Shown in pieces: positions 1 to 9,804 of a stretch of 33,021 bases of DNA; the first letter of the stretch is position 1, and each line of letters opens with the position of its first letter. The DNA comes from Discostella pseudostelligera (Eukaryota; Bacillariophyta; Thalassiosirophyceae; Thalassiosirales; Thalassiosiraceae), in assembly GCA_036940085.1 (NCBI GenBank), contig JALLBK010000177.1, forward strand, positions 1 to 33,021, given 5' to 3'. A model generated the notes under the pieces. That model had not been told where the DNA came from and ran no database searches. It saw only the letters and a program-made list of their open reading frames with translations. The position numbers and the translations under genes were made by a program.

Positions 1-636
1 ATCACTATATCACTATTGATCTAGTCCTTGTTTTGTTTAGTAAGTTATTTGAGTGAGCGAACCTGGTCTGGCGTCTGACTGTAGAATCCCGGCTGGTGGT
101 GCGGGACCAGTTTGGCTTTTATACAACTTCTGAGTTCTGAGTTAAAATCCATAATGTGAAATAATGATGTGATACAAAAACCAACACAGGAGGAAATACT
201 AAATGCACCGAATTGTCGATCAGTAACAGTAACAATTCCAGTGGTCTGGAAGAGAGCACCCCTCTTGGTTGGGTGATGATGACAACAACAACTCATCGTG
301 CTAGCTATCCGTGGATGTCTGTCGATGACCGATAGAAGTCATGTCAGGGAAACGAGGCCTCACTACTATGACTACGAGGACAACTAGATGACAACCTATG
401 ACAACAACACACGGCTAGTTTAAGCAATCGTTTCAAAGATACTTAATGACTCGTCTTGTGGGCTACAAAGATACTTAACGAAAGATCTTTCCTTCTCGCC
501 TTCTGTCGATCCGAAGCCCGAAGCCCGCGCATGCGATGCAGCAGCCGGCAGCCGCCATCCGCCGCCATGGGATGATCGCGAGGCAAATGATGGCACCGTA
601 GCCCGTATCTAGAGGACAATCAAAATCATATGAACC
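1..636. other. Upstream region without a recognisable gene
   Basis: I see no convincing coding region here on either strand; the minus-strand frame at 45-296 has no recognisable domain. The stretch holds a short imperfect direct repeat: GATACTTAATGAC at 438-450 and GATACTTAACG at 470-480. The last 100 bases are GC-rich and lie just upstream of the plastid-targeted gene at 637, so they probably include its promoter and 5' UTR. Confidence 0.4.
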
Positions 637-1610
637 ATGGCGATGCCAAATAGACTTCTGCTCCTCCTTCCATTTACAATTCTCATGGCTCCGGTGGTGG
701 TGCATTCTTTCACGCCATCATCTTCGAATAATAACAATCGTTGCGCGGTGCCACAGGTACGTTGTGATCTTGACGTTGACGTCGATGATGTCTATGTCGT
801 CGTGTTGGATTGATGCGCTTAAGCATCTAAATCTACTCTCTCTCACCCTCTCTCTCTTTCATAATCTCTCTCTCTTTCCGCTCACCGCTCACCCCCAAAA
901 GAAGCAGCGGTCGGCAACTACTACGACGACAGCAACAATTACTGACAGCGGTAGCAGCAGCAGCCGCAGCAATCTGTTCGCATCCCGAGCCGATCTCACC
1001 ACCAAGGAGTACCAACTTGAAGAACTCGAAGATCGAGAAGAATGCGAAACAGAACTATGGCTCAATGATGATGGATCGGTGACATTGGGTGAAACGAATG
1101 GTCCATTATACAAGAGTTACCATGGCGATTGGCATGTGATTGAGACGGCATCGGAAGATGATAAACCGTTTCGAATGAGATTGACGCGGACCTATGATGC
1201 ATCGTCACGGTGGGTTATATTACGGGCTTTGCACCAATTATTGGTGTTTATTCATGATGTTTGCTTCATCTCTCGCTCACTCACTCATTGCCTTACTCTT
1301 TCATCGGCGTATATCTTCTTCACTTCATCGTACCATCGCTCCTATTCAACAACTAAACACACGCACACGCAACAGATCCGGTGCCAACAAAATCGGTGAT
1401 TTCACCTACGACATCACACGTGAATTCTGGGGGAGCATTGAAATGATTGGTGATTCCATCTCAGTTAGTGGGAAAATGCATGGTAGTTCGTACAATGGAT
1501 CGGATGTCTATTTGGGTGAATTGTCAATGAATGAAAGTGAGGTGGGGTATTTTACAATGATTGATTCGGTAGCGAGTGAGGATGGTGTGGAGGGGGAGAA
1601 GAAGTGGTAG
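637..1610 (+). CDS. Plastid-targeted conserved protein of unknown function (three exons)
   Basis: Exons 637-756, 902-1209 and 1376-1610 join to 220 residues. Introns 757-901 (GTACGT...AAAG) and 1210-1375 (GTGGGT...ACAG) keep the frame, at phase 0 and phase 2. The N-terminus has a hydrophobic signal peptide (MAMPNRLLLLLPFTILM) and then VVHS-FTPSSS: a Phe at the predicted cleavage point followed by a Ser/Asn/Thr-rich stretch, which is the diatom plastid-import signature (ASAFAP type). The mature part contains LEDREECETELWLNDDG, FRMRLTRTYD and a segment around FTYDITREFWGSIE. It resembles small beta-rich plastid proteins of algae with red secondary plastids, but I cannot name a function. A second ATG at 643 is an alternative start. 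Seen: signal, splice sites, frame. Inferred: stromal location. Confidence 0.72.
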
Positions 1611-1999
1611 GAGTAATATTATTGGTGGTGAATATTGAAGATGTGAATGGCGTGATACCGTCGATGCATGGCATTTTGAACCGACAAACGAGGAGCCATA
1701 TTATTGTCGAATAGAGTACAGCATCTGCTAGATACTTAATTGACCGCTGGGCCAATACGTCGACGTATTGGCCCAGCGGTCAATAAGTACGTATTGGCCC
1801 AGCGGTCAATTAAGTATCTAGCAGCATCATCTCAACATCATCATCGGAAGTCAATATACGAAAGGAGAGCGGAGATTGCGAATTGCGAGCAGTATTACTT
1901 GTTTCACTTTTGGAAACTCATACACTTTAATTTAACAACGCAACACACTGACGTCTCTTAACTCCTCTTCTAGAGAATAAGTCTTCCTGTTTATCTCAC
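1611..1999. other. 3' intergenic region between convergent genes
   Basis: The stretch separates the stop codons of two convergent genes (1610 and 2000). Its main content is the perfect foldback repeat at 1725-1824. Otherwise I see no coding signal. Confidence 0.5.
1725..1824. repeat. 100-bp perfect foldback repeat with an internal third copy
   Basis: The 36-base arm at 1725-1760 is the exact reverse complement of 1789-1824. Between them, 1763-1788 repeats the first part of the right arm with one T missing, so the right side is a tandem duplication. The left arm can therefore pair with either copy; the near copy leaves only a 2-base centre. Both outer ends are CTGCTAG/CTAGCAG and are flanked by CAT on each side, which could be a 3-bp target duplication of a miniature inverted-repeat element. 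It could equally be a 3' hairpin of the neighbouring transcripts. Confidence 0.9.
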
Positions 2000-3727
2000 T
2001 CATATCTGATCCAACTTCTTCATTGTTACCACTGCCTCTCCCAACCGAGAGATTAATTCTGCCAATGCAGCCTGCTCCTCGAGGTTGTTCACATCCTTCT
2101 GCCGATTCAATGATGGCGATGGGTGTTTTGTCGCCTCTGCAGTCACTTTGGCAAACTTTACCTTGGCCTCATCAAGTCGAGATTGCAAAATTGCTAGCGT
2201 TGAGTGGCTCATAGTATCATACTCATCGATGGTATGATGGTGTTCGGTAACGATGGATGATCCAATGTTAGATAACGGTAACTTTGGTGGCGGTGGTGGG
2301 GGCGGTAGAAGTAGCGAAGTTGATGCATTCTCGGAAGGAGCCAATCTATCATTGTTGTTTGGAGTTGTACTGCTATCCTCTGGATGCGGTGGGTGATCTG
2401 CACGCCCTCCTTTGCGACTGTTCCGCAGATGCTCAATACGCATCGACGTCGTCGATAGTTCTCGCTCTGGTGATTGCTTCGGCGTTCGTTTTTCCAATAT
2501 AGTTGGCTCATCCACCAACTCATCAAACGATGGCATGGAGTGTTCAATATGATTATCGCGTTTGTGTTCATTCCACCACCTCTTGAGCTCCGAATCGGTA
2601 AGGCGTGCGTGTGTTTCTTTCTTGACGAACGGCCCTTTCAATGTTCCAACTTCTTCAGCTGAACTGTTGTGTATGGCATACGATGAGGAAGAGGATGAAC
2701 GACGTGCCAATGTAGTTGATGGTGTCGTCGTCTTCTGATGGTACTGAGTTGAGTTTGCATTTTTCCACTTGCAAATACGTTGTAGCCTTGCATCCCTAGG
2801 ACTGCTTTGTACTGCTTCCATGGTCCTGATAGCAGTGTATTCCTCCAAGTCATCATCGTCTTCTCGATTAATACCAACGTAAGGTACAATCTTTCTAGCA
2901 TGCTCCTGCTCAACATCATCTATTTCATGCTTTCTGTCCTTTTCTTCCTCATTAATCAACATTTTATCAAACTCTCTCCATCCGTCGTCACGTTCCTGAT
3001 CCTGCGAACAATTCTTCTGACGTTCTTCTTCTCTCACCATCCTCTTTCTCCTCATTTCAGCCACGAACGATTCCACCTCCGATAACTCCTGTTTTTCACG
3101 CATAGTTTGCATCCCCAGCTTGGCACGACGTGACTCGCGACGAATTTTCGTCGATGGCCATAGCATTTCAATATCGTCGTCGTCATCGTCATTAATATCT
3201 TGAATGTTGTTGTAGTGGTAGTAGTTGGTGTCTATGTCGTCGTCGTGGTCTTCGTCGTCACGCTGTTGCTGTAATTCTGGTGGTGCGACATTGTCCTTAA
3301 TCTCATCCACATCATCACCTGCAGTATCATTGAAATCCCATAATTTTTTCATACGCATGGAGATGGCAAAGCTTCCTTCCGGAGTTGATGTTGTTGATGT
3401 TGTGGTCGGTGGCAGCAGCTGTGGCCCAAGCAACTTCTTCTTTGTGCTAGCAGTCTTGACAATCATCATCTCACATTCTTTGAGAAATTGGGCACGCTCT
3501 TCCATTCGGGCCCGAGATCGTCGCAGTATGCCTCCGTCCTCCTCGTGTGACTTTTGCGGTTGCACTTGAACTTGCACGTGCGGCAGTTGCTCCTCCTCTC
3601 CGTTCTCGTCTCCCGGCGCGGCTGCCGCTGCCAATGAGATCGATGCCTCTGCTGCGGCTACACGAGGAGGAGAATCCAAACATTCGGCATTCTGGGGGGA
3701 GCACAGGAATACTTCTTGGAAAGTCAT
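2000..3727 (-). CDS. Acidic, mostly disordered coiled-coil protein of unknown function
   Basis: This is a single-exon frame of 575 residues from the first in-frame ATG at 3727 (MTFQEVFLCSPQ); the frame is open to 3790 but without an ATG. The protein is charged and low in complexity. It has an Ala-rich N-terminal part, runs of Asp (DDDDDD) in the middle, a Lys/Arg/Glu-rich segment around MRRKRMVREEERQ that should form a coiled coil, Ser runs, a run of eight prolines and a final predicted helix (AALAELISRLGEAVVTMKKLDQI region) that may mediate self-association. I recognise no catalytic domain. It diverges from the 4176 gene across a 448-bp shared upstream region. The absence of frame breaks over 1.7 kb argues that it is real. 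Confidence 0.65.
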   Translation of the reverse strand: MTFQEVFLCSPQNAECLDSPPRVAAAEASISLAAAAAPGDENGEEEQLPHVQVQVQPQKSHEEDGGILRRSRARMEERAQFLKECEMMIVKTASTKKKLLGPQLLPPTTTSTTSTPEGSFAISMRMKKLWDFNDTAGDDVDEIKDNVAPPELQQQRDDEDHDDDIDTNYYHYNNIQDINDDDDDDIEMLWPSTKIRRESRRAKLGMQTMREKQELSEVESFVAEMRRKRMVREEERQKNCSQDQERDDGWREFDKMLINEEEKDRKHEIDDVEQEHARKIVPYVGINREDDDDLEEYTAIRTMEAVQSSPRDARLQRICKWKNANSTQYHQKTTTPSTTLARRSSSSSSYAIHNSSAEEVGTLKGPFVKKETHARLTDSELKRWWNEHKRDNHIEHSMPSFDELVDEPTILEKRTPKQSPERELSTTSMRIEHLRNSRKGGRADHPPHPEDSSTTPNNNDRLAPSENASTSLLLPPPPPPPKLPLSNIGSSIVTEHHHTIDEYDTMSHSTLAILQSRLDEAKVKFAKVTAEATKHPSPSLNRQKDVNNLEEQAALAELISRLGEAVVTMKKLDQI

Positions 3728-4175
3728 TCTGCTCTCTAGATACTCCACAGTATTGATGGGATGCGTGTCATATATTCCTATTATCGACAATTGGATATCG
3801 TTGCCGCGGCTACTGGTGCACCGAGCACCGAATGAAGACCACCACCGACCGGACCGTCGTGTCGTAGCGTCGTCATGTCAAAGTGAAGAATTTTGGCGGG
3901 GCGGAGGGAAAGAGCGAGAAACGAGAAAGCTGTCGCGCCGGCAGCACTCATCTTTTACGGGGGTATCAGTACAAAACAAGAAGTTCATGTAATTTAGACA
4001 CTCATCTTTCTCGTTCAGTGAATTGAACTTCCCTCCTCCTCGGACCGAAATTCAATTCACTGTGCCACCATCACCGAGACCCGAGACCGAGGCTCCCGCA
4101 TCAATCAATAATATTACCATCACTTCGAGTACAATCTTCAATTATGTTGTTTCCATCATAGAAATCTTGATATAA
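3728..4175. promoter_or_regulatory. Divergent promoter region of the 3727 (-) and 4176 (+) genes
   Basis: The 448 bp lie between two divergent start codons, so promoters for both genes are expected here. It holds one E2F-like box, TTTTGGCGGG at 3891-3900, followed by a G-rich run. No TATA box stands out, and I see no coding region. Confidence 0.45.
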
Positions 4176-7100
4176 ATGCCCACCCGAACGAATACGTCTA
4201 CTCCCGCTGCTGATCGGATCAAGGCTTTGGCCAGCCTCCTGTCGGAGGATGAACCCGATGATGACGATTGTTGGGGGGAGAAATATATTTCACGTGACAA
4301 CGTGCGTGAAAGACGCAATTTGTTCCAAAAGGGAAATGTTTCTCCTAAATCTTCTGCAGCTACAACTACTGCGAGGGGTAGTATCTGCACACATGCCAAA
4401 GAACCAATGATTGGACTGGAGAGGCGAACGATGACGGCTCAGGCCAAGTCCAAGTCATCGTTCAAGGAGAAATCATCAGTTTGTCCTGCAGTAAGACCGA
4501 CGGAGGCAACAGCGACCAATGTGCAGGCTGCAGCGCTGCCAAGTAAATCATCTACCAATAGTCCGGACAATACATCTCCTCATGCTACTTCGGCCGTTAA
4601 AATTCATCGGGAGTGGAAGCGAGAGCAGCAACCAGATCCGCTGCAGCACCGAGAAAACGAGGAGGAGAATCAGCATTGGGAGAAGACGATACCATCCACT
4701 ACCAACGCAACTGCATCGTCGGTGGCAACAGCATCTACCCCATCTCCTCCTCCTCAAACAGAACCACAACAGACAACTCAACCAAAACCAACAGAAAACG
4801 CAACAGACTCTGCAATAGCATCGACATCGTCCTCGGCATTGTCTTCTTCTTCATCGAAGCAAATAGTATTTGGACGCCCAGATACCTTTGGTGCCGCTGG
4901 CATGGGAATAGCAACTAGCGACAATGATTCGTACTACATGCCAAACGTGAAAGAACGAGCAAAGGCATTATCATATTGGAAATTGACAAAGAAAGAAAAA
5001 AATGGACATCAGCGTGCTTTGGAGTGGAAGCGCAGCTGTTGCGGTGATGGTGATGGGGAAGCTGATTATGGAGGCAGTGTCGTGAATGTTCAGGAGGGGA
5101 TAGGTGAAAGTTTGAGTTACACAAGCAGTGGCAGTGACAGTGGTGGTGTAGTCCAAGGACATTGTGACAGGAGAGGCCATGAAGACGTTGATGGGTTTTC
5201 TCCAAATTGCAGCGGTGCCGGTAGTGACAGCGCTAGTCTAGCAGCAGCCTTAACTATGAAGAAGGCGTCAGCTCCTGGCTTTTTAGCCAAGTTTGTACAA
5301 TTGCTCGAGGACGATGTAAACGACAATGAAGGAGAGGAACAACATCAATACGATAATGGAAAGAAGAAGATTATGAATAATAAGCTGACCGAACAGAAAG
5401 GAGTTTCTCCTCATTCCAGCACTTTGATGGTTGCACAAGAACACGAAAATACGGTCAACGGTGGTGTGCCACTCACTCCACGAGGTAGCGGAGTGCCATC
5501 ACCTCGTAAGAGTGGGAAGTTGTTGTCTCCTCGTGCAGCTCTCTCGCCAAGGAGTGGTTTTGTCTCCAAGCATTCAAAAGGATCCGTCTCATTGACTTTC
5601 AAGTCACCGTCACCAAAGAATGCGAAGACCAACAAAAACGAAGAGATCATTTCAACGAATAGTCATTCACATCGCCCCTACAACAATATGGTTACGAAGA
5701 AGAATCGCAATACTGTGCCTCCAAAGTCTCCACGCGTCCAGGTCAATGTTGGATCATTGTGTTCAACTACGAAAAATGAAACTACAAGCAAGATACACTA
5801 CAGCACTTGCAGTATCAGCAACCGAGTTGACGTCACGCGTGATGACAATGGCAACATTCAAAAGAACAGTGATGAGTATCAGGTTCGTGATGACTATGAT
5901 CATGTTATGGATACAACACGGAGGAAGGGCAGGGAAAGAAATCAGGAAACGGTGGATAAATGGTATGGTAGTCACGTCGAGAGCGAGGACGAGAACAGAG
6001 TAGCAGAAGATCACGAGGGTGATAGCAATAGTATGGAAGCAAATGGAATTCAAAGTGAGGTGGAGGTATATGATTCAATTGAGGACGACAATGTACAGCT
6101 TGATATGCAGCCGACAGACACGGCAATGAAAACGATGAATGCAACTGACTCTGTCATCGAGGAGGCTATGACTTTCCTAAATACTCCGCTATTCGACCTT
6201 GACTGTCCGATTGAAATACGCCTGGAAACTAATGATGACGATGAAGACAATCATTGGAATCAACCGCAACGGGGACCATTTATCAATTATGAAGAAGAAT
6301 CGTGCAAGGGTGAGCTGCTCGAAGTCGCCGAGCGGTTTGCTTTGTCTTTGGATAGATTTTTGGTTGGATCTGATGATGCAATTGGTCATGACGTTAGTTT
6401 ATATGGCAAAACGACCGAAGGCGGCGCCCAAAAGCAGAGTTTTGAAAACAGGATATCATCTGGCACATTTTCCATCGGGGAGGAATCAGGCGAGTCAGAG
6501 GCTGATGAATGCGCATGGGAAGGTTGGATTGAGACGCCGTTGCACAATGATGGTAAAGTTCAAAACTTCACCTTCCCCATAAACAACAATTGCGAGGAAT
6601 CTGGCAAGCCATTCTCAGCAATGGAAGCATCCGAGTCATATTTGGATGCGAAAAATTACTGTGGAGATGACTTTGGTGAGTTTGACCTGTCCCTAGCAAG
6701 GAATAGCAAACGGGGTAACGCGTTCTTCCCGTCAACAGTTGAAACAACAACATACGACATGTCACGAAGATCAAGTTCGACAATTGCTCGTAACTCCAAC
6801 GCATCAGATGGTGTGAAGAAGTCCACCAAAATCAAAATAAGCATCGATGGGGCACCTGAATTCAGTTCAAAGAAAGTGCATGAAGAAACAACGTTCTACG
6901 TTGCAAACCAGCCGTCGCCGAGCTGTGGTGAAGATGCATGTTTACTCGTAAGTCAGAGTAGCATTGGATTTCCTGATATTACTGCAGCCACAGCCCCTGG
7001 ACAAGGAAATATGGCTGGCAAACAAAGTGCAACGAAGCTCAAACTCAAAAGGCTCCTGAACAATAATACCAAATCATCAGTAGAAATTGACAGTCGCTTG

Positions 7101-7514
7101 CCAAACACGGCAGCGAGGTTTGTGACTACCAGCAGTTCGCTCTTCGGACCTCTGCCAGATAACAGTAGTGCAACGAACGATAGCATCCGCTCCGAAAATA
7201 ACTGCACCAGCTTTTGCGACCAGGAGATGGAAAGTACCGGGAAATTCTTCATATTTGCGTCCTCGGCCACTTCTTTCACTAGCGACGCCTCGCCGCAGAA
7301 TGGCTTTGTTGCCAATTTTGACAACAAAACTCTCTGCAACGGTGGGTCGATCCCACCACAGTCGGACTGTGGCGACTGTGCAGGTGCAGCTCCCGCGCTT
7401 GCAACTAAAGCCAAAAAGATATTGAAGCGAATGAAGGGTAGTACACCCTTCTTGGGTAAAACCAAGAAAATGACCGCATTTGGTTCGTTGGATGATGGAG
7501 GCGTCGATCAATAA
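4176..7514 (+). CDS. Large disordered Ser/SP-rich protein with two short related basic motifs
   Basis: This is an uninterrupted frame of 1,112 residues starting at ATG 4176. I recognise no enzyme or structural domain. Two short motifs look conserved: around residues 13-58 (DRIKALASLLSED, then DNVRERRNLFQKGNVSPK) and around 256-286 (NVKERAKALSYWKLTKKEK). Both contain an NV-[RK]-ER core, so they may be two copies of one binding motif. Residues about 430-480 carry several SPR/SPK sites (SPRKSG, LLSPRAA, LSPRSG), typical targets of proline-directed kinases. The middle is acidic with scattered aromatic patches. The C-terminus is basic (ILKRMKGSTPFLGKTKKM). There is no signal peptide or membrane segment, so it is probably nuclear or cytosolic. 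Function unknown; a scaffold or cytoskeletal role is a guess. Confidence 0.75.
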   Translation: MPTRTNTSTPAADRIKALASLLSEDEPDDDDCWGEKYISRDNVRERRNLFQKGNVSPKSSAATTTARGSICTHAKEPMIGLERRTMTAQAKSKSSFKEKSSVCPAVRPTEATATNVQAAALPSKSSTNSPDNTSPHATSAVKIHREWKREQQPDPLQHRENEEENQHWEKTIPSTTNATASSVATASTPSPPPQTEPQQTTQPKPTENATDSAIASTSSSALSSSSSKQIVFGRPDTFGAAGMGIATSDNDSYYMPNVKERAKALSYWKLTKKEKNGHQRALEWKRSCCGDGDGEADYGGSVVNVQEGIGESLSYTSSGSDSGGVVQGHCDRRGHEDVDGFSPNCSGAGSDSASLAAALTMKKASAPGFLAKFVQLLEDDVNDNEGEEQHQYDNGKKKIMNNKLTEQKGVSPHSSTLMVAQEHENTVNGGVPLTPRGSGVPSPRKSGKLLSPRAALSPRSGFVSKHSKGSVSLTFKSPSPKNAKTNKNEEIISTNSHSHRPYNNMVTKKNRNTVPPKSPRVQVNVGSLCSTTKNETTSKIHYSTCSISNRVDVTRDDNGNIQKNSDEYQVRDDYDHVMDTTRRKGRERNQETVDKWYGSHVESEDENRVAEDHEGDSNSMEANGIQSEVEVYDSIEDDNVQLDMQPTDTAMKTMNATDSVIEEAMTFLNTPLFDLDCPIEIRLETNDDDEDNHWNQPQRGPFINYEEESCKGELLEVAERFALSLDRFLVGSDDAIGHDVSLYGKTTEGGAQKQSFENRISSGTFSIGEESGESEADECAWEGWIETPLHNDGKVQNFTFPINNNCEESGKPFSAMEASESYLDAKNYCGDDFGEFDLSLARNSKRGNAFFPSTVETTTYDMSRRSSSTIARNSNASDGVKKSTKIKISIDGAPEFSSKKVHEETTFYVANQPSPSCGEDACLLVSQSSIGFPDITAATAPGQGNMAGKQSATKLKLKRLLNNNTKSSVEIDSRLPNTAARFVTTSSSLFGPLPDNSSATNDSIRSENNCTSFCDQEMESTGKFFIFASSATSFTSDASPQNGFVANFDNKTLCNGGSIPPQSDCGDCAGAAPALATKAKKILKRMKGSTPFLGKTKKMTAFGSLDDGGVDQ

Positions 7515-7753
7515 TGATTTTTCTATGAAAGTATGTTGTGTGATGTTGCATGTTGTAGATGCATTGAGAGTCTGGAAAGTATGAATGATGACACTTTGTA
7601 ACGAATCGACTTACATAACATGTTCCTATTCCAAAAATAGGGTGATTGCCGATGTCGTCCGAATCTGCTTTGACGCTTGTCTCCCTTTACTCCTTTTGCA
7701 TTCCAAGAGACACTTTCGACACACCAACATTCATGCATCATTTTTGCCGGCGA

Positions 7754-9193
7754 CTATTCCCCCTCCCCACGATTCTCTCGTCGAGATTTCGAGCCACGTT
7801 CGATGCCACCGCTTGAGAATATAATAGCAAGCATTGCCATCCCCGACATGACTGATAGAGTACCGCCAGCAAGCCGGAAGATTGTCCCCAATACCAATCT
7901 CCACATACTCCAACGAGCAGTAATTGCGGCAAATCTCAATGTACAAAGTCGACCCAACAACAACTTATCTGGAAAAGCCACGTTAAGTCTAGCTGCCAAA
8001 ATTAATCCCAACATACCGACAATCTTGTACTTCTTCACATATGGTAATTTCAGCAATGCTTCATATTCGTTAGCCTCATCCTTGTCAGTGGATGCAAATA
8101 CAAACCTCGTTCCTGAGGTACCACCCATCCCTATCCTAACTGCAATGTCAAAGTAGGTTGTATCAAGAATGACACTGGATGCTGGGCCAAGTTGAAGTGG
8201 AAAATAGGAGTATTCACTACTACTGCTATGCACTTCACCGCCGCTAGCAACTCCTCCTTGCCTTTTTCGATTATATCCTCGTCGTCGTCTCTTCCCAAAG
8301 TAAATTCGTGGTGGGTCAAAGTATGCACGCACGGCCAGATTCGAAAGCTGTATGGTGGGGACTGTTGTTGTTGACAATATTGTAGTAGATTGATTCTTAG
8401 TGTTTCGTTCCCGTCGTTCCTCCAAGGTGAGCGGTGTCGCATCCCCGCGCAACACAATTGTGATACGAAATTTACCATTGAGTGCATCGAGGGATACTAC
8501 ATTCACTGCCTCGGCTACTGGCGACGACGACGATGATGATGATGATGATGATAACTGCAATAAAGACTGGCCGGTAGCATTGAATGGCAACAAGTGTTGA
8601 AAGGTTGCCCGTGTCGTAAATAGCTTCTGCGCTACTCCATTCGAACGTGTCCATTTTCCACCAACAGGATTCTCTTTGGGATTGTTTGTAATGACAGATT
8701 TAACTTCATAGAGCCCCAAGAGTGGTTGGAATCTAGATAGTGCTGACGACGATGACGATGACGATGATGCTGCTGATGGTGATTGGCTGTTGTTGTCATC
8801 ATTCATCATATTGGCAGCAACACAGTTGTTGGTGATGTCATGATTATTGGACATGTGAAGAAATGCTGATTCAAGAGCAGCGATTTCTTTTCGCACTAAT
8901 GCTTTCCCATCGTCATCATCGGTAGCACCTGATGATAACAGTGAAAGGAGTTTATTGCTACTGGGAAGAGTTGAGCCATGGGCGTCGTTGTCGTCGTTGT
9001 GGAGCATCCATTGCATTTGCATTCTTTCTCGACTTGAATTGGCGCGAGATGTCACAACACTAGCACGGTGGCTTCTCACTAAGGATGGAGTAAAGGCTGT
9101 GATACCGATTGGAATAATGGCTACCGATGAGAGGGTGACGATGCAAAATGATAGCAGCAGTAGTGGCGGTGGCGGCAATAATATCATGGCCAT
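7754..9193 (-). CDS. Plastid-targeted PAP/fibrillin-family protein
   Basis: Single exon. The frame is open to an ATG at 9238, but the ATG at 9193 puts the signal peptide at the very N-terminus (MAMILLPPPPLLLLSF...), giving 479 residues. After the hydrophobic core, GITA-FTPSLVRSHR supplies the Phe of the diatom plastid-import motif. The PAP/fibrillin signature is clear: LLGLYEVKSVI, NPVGGKWTR, ATFQHLLPF, KFRITIVLRGD, LAVRAYFDPPRIYFG, LQLGPASSVILDTTYFD and VRIGMGGTSGTRFVF. Family members bind lipids and carotenoids at plastid membranes and plastoglobules. Low-complexity Ser runs split the domain. Near the C-terminus, TLSVMSGMAMLAIIF is a likely membrane segment, which is not usual for soluble fibrillins. 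The gene is convergent with the 4176 gene (239 bp between stops). Confidence 0.82.
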   Translation of the reverse strand: MAMILLPPPPLLLLSFCIVTLSSVAIIPIGITAFTPSLVRSHRASVVTSRANSSRERMQMQWMLHNDDNDAHGSTLPSSNKLLSLLSSGATDDDDGKALVRKEIAALESAFLHMSNNHDITNNCVAANMMNDDNNSQSPSAASSSSSSSSALSRFQPLLGLYEVKSVITNNPKENPVGGKWTRSNGVAQKLFTTRATFQHLLPFNATGQSLLQLSSSSSSSSSSPVAEAVNVVSLDALNGKFRITIVLRGDATPLTLEERRERNTKNQSTTILSTTTVPTIQLSNLAVRAYFDPPRIYFGKRRRRGYNRKRQGGVASGGEVHSSSSEYSYFPLQLGPASSVILDTTYFDIAVRIGMGGTSGTRFVFASTDKDEANEYEALLKLPYVKKYKIVGMLGLILAARLNVAFPDKLLLGRLCTLRFAAITARWSMWRLVLGTIFRLAGGTLSVMSGMAMLAIIFSSGGIERGSKSRRENRGEGE

Positions 9194-9804
9194 TGTCGTC
9201 GTAGATTTTTGGATTTGGTTTTGTAGTTGTAATACCATAGCTTGATGTTGCTTTCCTACTATTATTCTAGTAGAGAGAGTGAGAGCTACTAGTGCTGTTG
9301 ATCACTAGCTGCCAATACTATGCCGCCGTGCCGGCTGCCATGGTCAAGAGTCAAGGTCAAGGTGTATCGCATCACATCAGGCGGGAAGAAAAGACTGGCG
9401 AAAATATGGCGGGAAGAGAGGAGTGGGAAAATTTGGCGGGAATGTGGTTGAAGCATCAAATGACCATGGCGACCGCCGCCGTCGCTCCATATTATTACAT
9501 GATCATCTTCTTCCCATCGAGGGTATAGTACGGCCATGAAAAATGCACCCACAGATAGCTATTATTCTCCCCTGCTACCCACATGGCGATTGACTGCGTT
9601 ATTTACGCGGGCTGGCTCGCCATCGGCGCTGCTGGTAGATGGGTTACAAGTTACAATAATGAACTATGAACTCAAAGATAGATCTGTTGCTGAGATGGTG
9701 AGTTTGTTACGCGCGCCGCGTTATATTGGAGGATGAGCTTACATTTCTCTCCTGTCCCTGGTGGTGTCGTCTAAAAGATTGAAGTAATATCAGTATCACA
9801 TTGA
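9194..9804. promoter_or_regulatory. Upstream region of the fibrillin gene, with an E2F-like box cluster
   Basis: The stretch lies between the fibrillin start and the carrier remnant. It contains a GGATTT-type stretch (9204-9224) and the box cluster at 9380-9442. At 9659-9697 there is an exon-like piece (ATG, 13 codons ending AEM, then GTGAGT) that might be a leftover 5' exon of the carrier. The other short open frames have no recognisable domain. Confidence 0.4.
9380..9442 (+). promoter_or_regulatory. Cluster of E2F-like GGCGGGAA boxes (cluster A)
   Basis: GGCGGGAA occurs at 9380-9387, 9408-9415 and 9435-9442, with GGCGAAAA at 9397-9404. The last box is preceded by TTT, matching the E2F/DP consensus TTTSSCGC well. 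The cluster lies about 190 bp upstream of the fibrillin start codon. Binding is inferred from the motif only. Confidence 0.5.

Noticed and set aside
7500..7520. Prokaryotic-style operons, ribosome binding sites, CRISPR or tRNA
   Set aside because: Gene structure is eukaryotic; no cloverleaf with A and B boxes and no regularly spaced direct repeats were found by eye.
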